From assembly GCA_002394235.1 (NCBI GenBank), contig DGTF01000051.1, positions 1-6,048 of the forward strand: a stretch of DNA of 6,048 nucleotides, given 5' to 3'. A program made the position numbers and the translations under genes. The stretch comes from Eubacterium sp. UBA4343 (GTDB lineage Bacteria; Bacillota; Clostridia; Lachnospirales; Lachnospiraceae). Within the stretch, counting starts at the first letter, position 1; each line of letters starts with the position of its first letter. Of this stretch, positions 1-4,834 are shown piece after piece. The notes beneath the pieces were generated by a model that did not search any database, was not told the DNA's origin, and saw only the letters and a program-made list of their open reading frames with translations.

Positions 1-1
1 C

Positions 2-46
2 CGTCATGTCGTTGTAACTCCGAAAAAGGGCGGTTACCGGGACTGA
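2..46 (+). CDS. possible C-terminal tail of an upstream gene (partial)
   Basis: One forward frame is open from the left edge to a TGA at 44-46 and reads RHVVVTPKKGGYRD. The tail looks protein-like, and the first strong terminator lies about 70 nt past its stop, which is where the end of a transcription unit would be expected. Only 14 codons are visible, so no family can be named, and a chance open frame of this length is quite possible. Confidence 0.3.
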   Translation, partial: RHVVVTPKKGGYRD

Positions 47-118
47 TTTTTTCCTGCTCTGAATCAGAGAGAAAACGGTCATGACCCGCAGGCGGATCAC
101 TACAGAATGTATATGTCG

Positions 119-200
119 CCCGCATCGGAAGAACATATCGACATGCCGGATAGATCCGGAGAATGCCGCTATATGTTTTTTCGATGCGGGTTTTTTTTTT
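119..200 (+). terminator. strong intrinsic terminator, two-tier hairpin
   Basis: The arms 119-138 and 171-190 pair over 20 bp without interruption, with two G-U pairs (128:181 and 131:178). Ten T residues follow directly at 191-200. The 32-nt apex contains a second small hairpin: CCGGA (146-150) pairs with TCCGG (155-159) around a 4-nt loop. This should end transcription arriving from the left edge. The stem is long for a simple terminator. Confidence 0.9.
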
Positions 201-213
201 ACGCGAACAGTGA

Positions 214-246
214 GCCGCAGTCGAATGCGAAGTATTCGTGTGCGGC
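214..246 (+). repeat. short hairpin between the two terminators
   Basis: GCCGCA (214-219) pairs with TGCGGC (241-246). After a 2x2 internal mismatch, CGAAT (222-226) pairs with ATTCG (234-238) around a 7-nt loop. No T-tract follows. It lies in gene-free DNA and resembles, in GC-rich style only, the hairpin-rich spacer at 4482-4742. Its function is unknown. Confidence 0.45.
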
Positions 247-260
247 GAGCGTCGCGATAG

Positions 261-300
261 CGAGATAAAACTCGCGCAGCGTGTTTTATCTCGTTTTTTT
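261..300 (+). terminator. second intrinsic terminator upstream of arsR
   Basis: CGAGATAAAAC (261-271) pairs perfectly with GTTTTATCTCG (283-293), 11 bp, and seven T residues follow at 294-300. The 11-nt loop can form a further 3-bp CGC/GCG pairing. It sits just upstream of the arsR promoter and would insulate it from read-through that escapes the terminator at 119-200. Confidence 0.85.
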
Positions 301-305
301 ACAGG

Positions 306-352
306 GATATATTGACATATATCTATGCGTGTGATAGCCTGACTCATAGATA
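306..352 (+). promoter_or_regulatory. arsR promoter with overlapping operator-like inverted repeats
   Basis: TTGACA at 312-317 is a perfect -35. After a 17-nt spacer, TAGCCT (335-340) is a weak -10, helped by the extended -10 dinucleotide TG at 332-333. Two inverted repeats overlap the promoter. GATATAT (306-312) and ATATATC (317-323) flank TGAC and cover the -35. TATCTATG (320-327) and CATAGATA (345-352) bracket the -10 and probable start. Dimeric winged-helix repressors of the ArsR family bind such repeats and release them on metalloid binding. That ArsR binds here is inferred from position. Confidence 0.65.
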
Positions 353-388
353 ATCATCAATATTTAAGAAAGAAGGTTATATTTTGGC

Positions 389-700
389 ATGACAGAAGAT
401 CAGGTTTCCTCCATTTGTAAGGCACTGGGAGATCCGAACAGACTTCGAATTGTGAATATGATTTCCGGATGTGAAAAGTGTGCCTGCGTGATTCTTCAGG
501 CGTTTGATATTACACAGCCGACGCTCTCCCATCACATGAAGATTCTCTGTGGCTGCGGGCTGGTCAATGTCCGTAAAGAGGGAAAATGGAGCCACTACTC
601 TTTGAACTGCGAAACCCTGCGGGATTTCCAGCGCTTTATCGGTGAACTGGATTGCGAAAAAACAAACGGGTGTGCGGATGAAAAGTGTGACTGTCAATGA
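389..700 (+). CDS. arsR: ArsR/SmtB-family metalloid-responsive repressor
   Basis: This is a 103-residue winged-helix repressor that would sense As(III)/Sb(III) and autoregulate the ars operon. The alpha-3 metal site shows as CEKCAC (residues 28-33), where C31 and C33 match the CxC pair of classical ArsR and C28 is an extra thiol nearby. The recognition helix reads QPTLSHHMKIL (43-53), followed by the wing GLVNVRKEGKWSHY (57-70), all family hallmarks. The protein is unusually cysteine-rich: C54, C56, C74 and C89 are also present, and the tail ends CADEKCDCQ. The ATG at 389 is the natural start, with AGAAGG at 371-376 as a somewhat distant (12 nt) ribosome binding site. The stop overlaps an ATG in ATGA at 697-700, which opens the decayed frame described next. 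Length is normal for the family. Confidence 0.93.
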   Translation: MTEDQVSSICKALGDPNRLRIVNMISGCEKCACVILQAFDITQPTLSHHMKILCGCGLVNVRKEGKWSHYSLNCETLRDFQRFIGELDCEKTNGCADEKCDCQ

Positions 701-850
701 TATGGAGCTTCATTCAAAATCAGATTCTGGGTATGAACTACTGTACGGAAACTGCTGGATAAGATGGGTCTTGCGTGACGTATAGTGGGGAACATCCATC
801 TGCTTCGGAAGTCGATGTGGAAACGACAGAATGTCTTGCGTGATGTATAA
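697..850 (+). pseudogene. remnant of a permease gene, probably ArsP/DUF318-type
   Basis: An ATG at 697, overlapping the arsR stop, opens MIWSFIQNQILGMNYCTETAG and stops at 760-762. Reading then makes sense in the next frame (about 743-847): VRKLLDKMGLA, a stop at 776-778, then RIVGNIHLLRKSM, ending with TAA at 848-850. From recalled family features, permeases of the ArsP/DUF318 group in anaerobe ars operons begin with WxFIQxQILGMxWL and continue with LLxxxGL and RIGGSxxFF. The pieces appear here in the right order with a frameshift, a stop and small losses. All transmembrane segments are missing, so no function remains. The ATGA overlap with arsR supports a former operon gene. The family match is from memory and unsearched. 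Confidence 0.5.
768..849 (+). repeat. 17-bp imperfect direct repeat before acr3
   Basis: GTCTTGCGTGACGTATA (768-784) recurs as GTCTTGCGTGATGTATA (833-849), 16 of 17 identical, 65 bp apart. Both copies are followed within a few bases by GGAACATC (789-796 and 858-865). The second copy overlaps the acr3 translation start region. It may record the local duplication or deletion that left the permease fragment. Confidence 0.6.
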
Positions 851-866
851 GAGAGGAGGAACATCA

Positions 867-1919
867 ATGGAAACAAAACAGCGGGCTGGTATCAGCTTTT
901 TTCAGAAATATTTGACGGTTTGGGTTCTGCTCTGCATGGCGGCCGGTATTGTGATTGGCCACTTCATCCCGGCCGTTCCGGAGGTGCTGGGACGAATGGA
1001 GATCGCCGGCATTTCCATATCGATTGCGATTCTCATCTGGATCATGATTTATCCGATGATGATCAAGGTGGATTTCCAGAGTGTGAAGGAAGTCGGGAAA
1101 AATCCCAAGGGACTTTTTCTGACGTGGATCGTCAACTGGGTGATCAAGCCGTTTACGATGTATGGCTTTGCGTCGCTTTTTCTCTTTGGGGTGTTTAAAA
1201 ATTTCATCGCACCGGATCTGGCGACACAGTACCTGGCTGGCGCGGTGCTGCTTGGTGCTGCTCCCTGCACGGCAATGGTTTTTGTCTGGAGCACACTGGT
1301 GAACGGCAATCCTGCCTATACCGTGGTGCAGGTAGCGACAAATGATCTGATCATTTTGATCGCCTTTGTGCCGATCGTGAAGTTCCTGCTGGGCGTTTCG
1401 AACGTAACCGTACCGTACAGTACGCTCTTCGTAAGCATTTTTCTCTTCGTGGTCATTCCGCTTGCAGGAGGCGTTATCACCCGCGTTGCGGTAACAAAAA
1501 AGAAGGGAAAAGACTATCTGGAGAATGAATTTGTCCACAAGTTTGACAACGCCACGACGATCGGACTCCTTCTGACCCTGGTGATCATCTTCAGCTCACA
1601 GGCAGAGGTTATTCTTGGTAACCCGCTGCACATCCTGCTGATTGCGGTTCCGCTCATCATCCAGACGTTTGTGATTTTCTTCCTCGCTTACGGAGCGGGC
1701 AGACTGATCCGGCTGCCGTTTGAAATCGCAGCACCTGCCGGCATGATCGGCGCATCCAACTTCTTTGAACTGGCTGTCGCGGTTGCGATTGCGCTGTTTG
1801 GAACCACAAGCCCTGCGGCACTTGCGACGACTGTAGGCGTACTGACAGAGGTGCCGGTCATGCTGACACTCGTAAAAATTGCAAATAAGACAAAAGGATG
1901 GTTTTCAGATGGCAGATAA
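867..1919 (+). CDS. acr3: Acr3-family arsenite efflux permease
   Basis: This 350-residue polytopic inner-membrane protein expels As(III), and in some members Sb(III), using the proton gradient (BASS superfamily). The conserved half-membrane motif GAAPCTAMVFVW (130-141) carries C134, matching the essential TM4 cysteine of Acr3. GASNFFELAVAVA (294-306) carries E301, matching the conserved TM9 glutamate. WIMIYPMMIKVDF (58-70) and NWVIKPF (90-96) are also typical. About ten hydrophobic segments are visible and length is normal for the bacterial form. The ATG at 867 is chosen because GAGAGGAGG (851-859) lies 7 nt upstream. The longer start at 831 would place that site inside the gene. It is the effector of the arsR operon. 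Its last codons overlap an ATG at 1909, as if a further operon gene once followed. Confidence 0.95.
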   Translation: METKQRAGISFFQKYLTVWVLLCMAAGIVIGHFIPAVPEVLGRMEIAGISISIAILIWIMIYPMMIKVDFQSVKEVGKNPKGLFLTWIVNWVIKPFTMYGFASLFLFGVFKNFIAPDLATQYLAGAVLLGAAPCTAMVFVWSTLVNGNPAYTVVQVATNDLIILIAFVPIVKFLLGVSNVTVPYSTLFVSIFLFVVIPLAGGVITRVAVTKKKGKDYLENEFVHKFDNATTIGLLLTLVIIFSSQAEVILGNPLHILLIAVPLIIQTFVIFFLAYGAGRLIRLPFEIAAPAGMIGASNFFELAVAVAIALFGTTSPAALATTVGVLTEVPVMLTLVKIANKTKGWFSDGR

Positions 1920-1965
1920 AACAGCAGATAACAGACCAATTGTTTTACAGGATGGCACTTTATAA
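1909..1965 (+). pseudogene. 18-codon stub of a former operon gene after acr3
   Basis: ATG at 1909-1911 lies inside the last codons of acr3 and is preceded by AAGGATGG at about 1895-1902, a good ribosome binding site. It reads MADKTADNRPIVLQDGTL and stops at 1963-1965. Overlapping starts like this mark translationally coupled operon genes. Low-molecular-weight arsenate reductases (ArsC) in this position often begin MADK followed by a short lead into a beta strand, so an arsC start is possible. The catalytic CxxxxxR loop is absent, so the identity is a guess. Confidence 0.35.
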
Positions 1966-2194
1966 AGTCGTGCCCGGCATATTAATTGATATAGGAAAAT
2001 ATGGTTTATGGCTACATTCCAAATGCCGGTAATGTACGAATGGTATCACACATGATACTATGTTAGGAAAAACTGCGTACTTGATAGATAATTTAAATAT
2101 GGTATCTTTAATGTACAAAGAAGGCAGCATATTAATATTGGATACAGCAGATGTTTCTGCAGAAGGTATAAAAAAGTGGACAGATCTGTTCTGA
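1952..2194 (+). pseudogene. AT-rich broken gene upstream of the HxlR regulator, family unknown
   Basis: One frame reads MALYKVVPGILIDIGKYG and onward to a TAA at 2030-2032. It then stays open from 2033 to a TGA at 2192-2194, ending in LMYKEGSILILDTADVSAE (19 residues) and GIKKWTDLF. The composition looks like real protein. The stop lies directly against the ribosome binding site of the HxlR gene, as in an operon. Another frame across 2021-2062 reads NAGNVRMVSHMIL, so frameshifts near the internal stop are also possible. The stretch is clearly richer in A and T than acr3 or rarA. I do not recognise the family. It may be the C-terminal end of a gene whose 5' part was lost in a deletion that also removed the gene after acr3. 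Confidence 0.4.
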
Positions 2195-2205
2195 GAGGAA
2201 GTGCC

Positions 2206-2622
2206 ATGACACAGAAAAAAGAAATAAGACCGGAAGAATATATGAGTTACCCGGAGTATCTGGACAATATTAAAAAAGGAATTGTAACGAAGGATGGGCA
2301 TTGCCCTGTCACTCCGCTTCTCATAATGCTGCAGGGCAGATGGAAATCACAGCTTATGTATGAGATGTGCATTTATGACACGGTTCGATTCGGACAGCTG
2401 AAGAAGGATCTTCCGGGCATTACAAATACGATGCTCACCAAAGGGCTCCGGGAACTGGAGGACGACGGTTTGATCACAAGAAAGCAATTCAATGAGATTC
2501 CGCCGCACGTGGAGTATTCCCTGACGGACATGGGAAGAGATCTGCTCCCGGTATTTTATGCGATTATGAACTGGGGTTTCAAGTACGAAAAAGAGCTGTA
2601 TGGAGATACAGAACAAAAGTAA
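2206..2622 (+). CDS. HxlR-family winged-helix transcriptional regulator
   Basis: A 138-residue MarR-like DNA-binding protein. The HxlR signature is complete: CPVTPLLIMLQGRWKSQLMY (33-52), RFGQLKKDLPGITNTML (61-77), LRELEDDGLITRKQFNEIPP (81-100) and VEYSLTDMGRDLLPVF (102-117). C33 occupies the conserved position that acts as a redox or electrophile sensor in YodB/HypR-type members, and only C55 accompanies it. The 30-residue extension ahead of C33 is longer than in minimal members. ATG 2206 is preferred to GTG 2176 because GAGAGGA (2193-2199) lies 6 nt before it. Such regulators usually control an adjacent oxidoreductase or transporter. Here the upstream neighbour is broken, so the target is unknown. 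rarA begins 18 nt after its stop, so the two are probably co-transcribed. Confidence 0.9.
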   Translation: MTQKKEIRPEEYMSYPEYLDNIKKGIVTKDGHCPVTPLLIMLQGRWKSQLMYEMCIYDTVRFGQLKKDLPGITNTMLTKGLRELEDDGLITRKQFNEIPPHVEYSLTDMGRDLLPVFYAIMNWGFKYEKELYGDTEQK

Positions 2623-2640
2623 AGGGTGGTGGGACAGAAG

Positions 2641-4020
2641 ATGGATCTTTTCGAATATGCAGCCGGGAAGCGGAAAGAAAACGAAGCTCCTCTTGCCGCC
2701 AGAATGCGTCCACAGACTCTGGACGAAGTAGTCGGACAGGAGGACATTATCGGAAAAGACAAGCTGCTGTATCGTGCCATCAAGGCAGACCGGATCAGCT
2801 CGGTCATCTTTTATGGCCCTCCCGGCGTGGGGAAAACAACGCTTGCCCGTGTGATCGCGAGGACGACATCTGCAGATTTCCACCAGGTGAATGCAACGAT
2901 TGCGGGAAAGAAAGACCTGGAGGAAGTTGTTGCAAAGGCGAAAGAAAACCTGGGAGGTTACGGCAGAAAGACAATTCTTTTTATCGATGAGATCCACCGC
3001 TTTAACAAGGCACAGCAGGACTATCTCCTGCCTTATGTGGAAGACGGCACGGTGATTCTGATCGGCGCAACGACAGAGAATCCGTATTTTGAAGTGAATG
3101 GAGCGTTGCTTTCGAGATCGAGAATATTTGAACTGAAACCCTTGTCGAAGGAGAATATTCTGACCTTAATTCACAGAGCATTCACTTCCGACAGAGGAGT
3201 AAAGCCTTACCATGCAGAGATCACAGAGGAGGCGGCAGATTTCCTTGCAGATGTGTCGGATGGGGATGCCCGTGCCGCGCTAAATGCCATAGAGCTCGCC
3301 GTTCTTACCACAGAACCGGGAAGCGACGGGAAAATCCACGTTACGCTGGAAGTGGCAGAGCAGTGCATACAGAAGAAGGCAATCCGCTATGACAAGACCG
3401 GCGATAATCACTACGATACGATCGCTGCCTTTATCGAGTCCATGTGCGGTTCAGATCCGGATGCGGCGCTTTATTATCTGGCACGCATGCTGGAGGCGGG
3501 AGAGGATGTGAAGTATATCGCACGCAGGATGCTGGTAGCGGCATCAGAAGAAGTCGGAAATGCAGACCCGATGGCTATCTGTGTCGCAGCATCGGCGGCG
3601 CTCGGTGTAGAGCGTGTCGGAATGCCGGAGGGAAGAATCATTCTCGCTCAGGCGGCATCCTATATTGCTTCCGCACCGAAATCCAATTCTGCTTATCTAG
3701 GCATTGAAAAAGCATTGTCGCTGGTCCGGAAGACGGGAAATCTGCCGATTCCATCCTATCTGCAGGACTCCAGCTATAAAGGTGCCAAAAAGCTTGGCCG
3801 TGGTGTCGGTTACAAGTATGCGCATAACTATCCGAATCACTGGGTGGAGCAGCAGTATCTTCCTGATGGGATCCGTGAAGAACGAATCTATGAGCCGAAT
3901 GATATCGGCCACGAGGCAGACATCAAGGCTTATTTCAGAAAAATCGGGAAAGAACCGGAGCGATACGCTTACGTTGACCCGTTGCTTTCGGGAAAGCCCG
4001 AAAAACCATGGGAAGATTGA
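2641..4020 (+). CDS. rarA: replication-associated AAA+ ATPase RarA (MgsA/WRNIP1 family)
   Basis: A 459-residue cytoplasmic ATPase of the clamp-loader clade that acts at stalled or gapped replication forks with SSB and the replisome. The AAA+ core is intact: Walker A GPPGVGKT (59-66), Walker B ILFIDEIHRF (112-121), sensor 1 GATTENP (142-148), the Arg-finger region LLSRSRIF (156-163) and sensor 2 GDARAALN (208-215). The start LAARMRPQTLDEVVGQ (18-33) is typical. The C-terminal tetramerisation domain is recognisable from KGAKKLGRGVGYKYAHNYP. Length matches the family. ATG 2641 is chosen since GGTGGTGGG (2625-2633) lies 7 nt upstream. GTG at 2626 would overlap this site. No clear terminator follows; the trpX promoter begins about 105 nt later. 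It is a housekeeping gene. Confidence 0.96.
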   Translation: MDLFEYAAGKRKENEAPLAARMRPQTLDEVVGQEDIIGKDKLLYRAIKADRISSVIFYGPPGVGKTTLARVIARTTSADFHQVNATIAGKKDLEEVVAKAKENLGGYGRKTILFIDEIHRFNKAQQDYLLPYVEDGTVILIGATTENPYFEVNGALLSRSRIFELKPLSKENILTLIHRAFTSDRGVKPYHAEITEEAADFLADVSDGDARAALNAIELAVLTTEPGSDGKIHVTLEVAEQCIQKKAIRYDKTGDNHYDTIAAFIESMCGSDPDAALYYLARMLEAGEDVKYIARRMLVAASEEVGNADPMAICVAASAALGVERVGMPEGRIILAQAASYIASAPKSNSAYLGIEKALSLVRKTGNLPIPSYLQDSSYKGAKKLGRGVGYKYAHNYPNHWVEQQYLPDGIREERIYEPNDIGHEADIKAYFRKIGKEPERYAYVDPLLSGKPEKPWED

Positions 4021-4059
4021 TCATGAAGAGGGACAGAAGTCTGTAAAGGCAAAGAAACA

Positions 4060-4170
4060 ATGATCAGGCGTGAAGAGATATTTATCATGAAGAATTTAAA
4101 GGTGAGTGAGTTTGTGAAAAATTTCTTGACAAAAAATCCTGCTCTGCTTATAATCGACTTAAACCATTGA
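4060..4170 (+). CDS. possible 36-residue ORF between rarA and the T-box
   Basis: ATG 4060 opens a 36-codon frame with a weak AAAGG (4045-4049) ten bases upstream. It begins MIRREEIFIMKNLKVSEF and ends LLIIDLNH. It runs straight through the -35, -10 and start of the T-box transcript. It therefore could be made only from rarA read-through. Nothing recognisable is encoded. It is probably chance, or the worn end of a lost gene. Confidence 0.15.
   Translation: MIRREEIFIMKNLKVSEFVKNFLTKNPALLIIDLNH
4126..4154 (+). promoter_or_regulatory. consensus sigma-A promoter of the trpX leader
   Basis: TTGACA (4126-4131) and TATAAT (4149-4154) are separated by exactly 17 nt, a perfect vegetative promoter. 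The transcript would begin near A4161, a few bases before Stem I of the T-box. Such a strong promoter fits a gene whose control is exerted by premature termination rather than initiation. Confidence 0.93.
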
Positions 4171-4473
4171 GGAAGAGTAGTAGCTTTGCAGGAAGCGCAC
4201 AAGAGAGTTGCAGGTGGTGGGATTGCAGCCGTAGATGCAGAGTGAATGGACTTCTGAGGGCGGTCTGAGCGACAGGAATATGTCAGGTAGGAACCGACGG
4301 GAACCCATCCGTTATCAATCGGGAGCACATGCAGGTGTGTGGAATGAGAGAGTATTCGGAAGAAGAAGCCCTCGGGAACGGAATCCCGTCCGGCAGTTCC
4401 GGTATACTAATCTGGGTGGTATCGCAGGAGAAATTACAGCTCTTGTCCCAAATACGGGACAAGAGCTATTTTT
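4161..4473 (+). ncRNA. T-box riboswitch, tryptophan specifier (UGG)
   Basis: Stem I closes with GAAG (4172-4175) on CTTC (4251-4254). In the specifier loop, AGTA (4176-4179) faces GAA (4244-4246), the loop-E pattern, and is followed by the codon UGG (4247-4249) and A4250. The next helix pairs 4184-4190 with 4236-4242. The distal arm has AGAGAG (4202-4207) and a 6-bp stem 4207-4212/4224-4229. Stem II (GACA 4271-4274 with TGTC 4281-4284), the IIA/B element with ACGGGAACCCATCCGTTATC (4297-4316) and Stem III (4326-4329/4336-4339) follow in the usual order. The T-box sequence CTGGGTGGTATCGCA lies at 4412-4426. T4413-G4416 can pair with C4447-A4450 of the terminator's left arm to form the antiterminator. 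Uncharged tRNA-Trp would stabilise that form and allow read-through. The Trp reading agrees with the TrpX-type gene downstream. Confidence 0.95.
4438..4473 (+). terminator. T-box regulatory terminator
   Basis: AGCTCTTGTCCC (4438-4449) pairs perfectly with GGGACAAGAGCT (4456-4467), 12 bp around a 6-nt loop, and ATTTTT (4468-4473) follows. It overlaps the antiterminator at its left arm, so the two structures exclude each other. The terminator should form when tRNA-Trp is charged. Confidence 0.93.
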
Positions 4474-4660
4474 ATTGTATAAGCTCTTCGAAAACGCAGA
4501 CAGGCTCGTCGCACGCGAAGCGCGCGTAAGAGACTGAATGCGATTCCGAAGGCAACAGGTATGAGCGTGAAGCCGTGTGAAACACGGCGAAAACGCGAAT
4601 ACCTGTAGGATTGCGAGAGTGAGAAGCACGGAGCAATCCGCAGCTTATACAATAAAAGTA
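4467..4660. repeat. cloverleaf-like palindromic element in the trpX leader
   Basis: A 19-bp closing stem joins 4467-4485 to 4642-4660; the innermost 12 bp, ATTGTATAAGCT with AGCTTATACAAT, are perfect and only one pair in the stem is G-U. It encloses three arms. Arm 1 (4486-4551) starts with CTTCG on CGAAG and includes ACGC-type pairings further in. Arm 2 (4555-4606) is closed by ACAGGTAT on ATACCTGT and topped by GCCGTGT, loop GAA, ACACGGC. Arm 3 (4608-4639) is GGATTGC on GCAATCC. The direct repeat AAGAGCT lies at both edges (4461-4467 and 4663-4669). No protein is encoded. It could be a MITE/REP-like insertion or a structured RNA domain; the sequence does not decide. Confidence 0.7.
4482..4559. 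repeat. hairpin repeat, copy 1
   Basis: A 78-bp unit running from AGCTCTTCGAAAACGCAG to CGAAGGCAACAGG. Its two ends form an imperfect stem (4486-4503 with 4534-4551), with a CGC-GAA-GCG core near 4514-4522. It is nearly identical to 4666-4742. Here it forms the first arm of the cloverleaf element. The stem contains mismatches that copy 2 partly lacks. Confidence 0.8.
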
Positions 4661-4665
4661 AAAAG

Positions 4666-4742
4666 AGCTCTTCGAAAACGCAGTCAGGCCGCCTTCCGCG
4701 AAGCGCGCGAAAGAGACTGAATGCGATTTCGAAGGCAACAGG
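4666..4742. repeat. hairpin repeat, copy 2
   Basis: A 77-bp unit matching copy 1 at both ends; most differences lie in the loop-side part (about 4684-4697). The T at 4729, where copy 1 has C, restores an A-T pair in the stem CTTCGAAA/TTTCGAAG, so the stem here is stronger. That pattern suggests the fold, not only the sequence, is conserved. It stands alone, without the other cloverleaf arms, 92 nt before trpX. The remaining 4743-4818 shows nothing further. Confidence 0.8.
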
Positions 4743-4834
4743 ATACCATCCCCCTCCGTTCAAACAATTCCGGCATGAAAGGCACATATGTTTTCAGCAG
4801 AAGGAATGAACAAGTAAGAGAGGAGAACAAAACT

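Noticed and set aside
831..866. Twelve-residue N-terminal extension of Acr3 from ATG 831
   Set aside because: The GAGAGGAGG ribosome binding site at 851-859 would be inside the gene, and the extension lies within the direct repeat; ATG 867 is properly spaced.
864..1538. 224-codon open frame on the - strand across acr3
   Set aside because: It lacks hydrophobic or domain logic, is rich in His/Arg/Asn/Asp, and lies fully opposite a clearly conserved membrane protein; a shadow frame.
2081..2108. Possible HxlR-gene promoter TTGATA-16-TATCTT
   Set aside because: Weak match in AT-rich DNA where such matches are frequent; not enough to call.
3986..4003. Hairpin TTTCGGG-AAAG-CCCGAAA at the end of rarA
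   Set aside because: It lies inside the coding region and has no T-tract on either strand, so it is not an intrinsic terminator.
4235..4537. Open frames of up to 100 codons across the T-box leader, both strands
   Set aside because: The whole stretch is accounted for by T-box structure and its terminator; the peptides show no protein-like character.
4482..4742. CRISPR array
   Set aside because: Only two units of ~77 bp, separated by about 106 bp of DNA that is itself structured, with no cas genes; not the repeat-spacer pattern.
4467..4742. Guide RNA of a transposon-encoded nuclease (IscB/TnpB-type) or a group II intron
   Set aside because: No nuclease or reverse transcriptase gene is adjacent and the conserved pieces of those RNAs are not seen.
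4721..4834. Extended start for trpX at ATG 4721
   Set aside because: It would place 38 charged residues before the signal peptide and begin inside the hairpin repeat; ATG 4835 has a proper ribosome binding site and lipoprotein signal.
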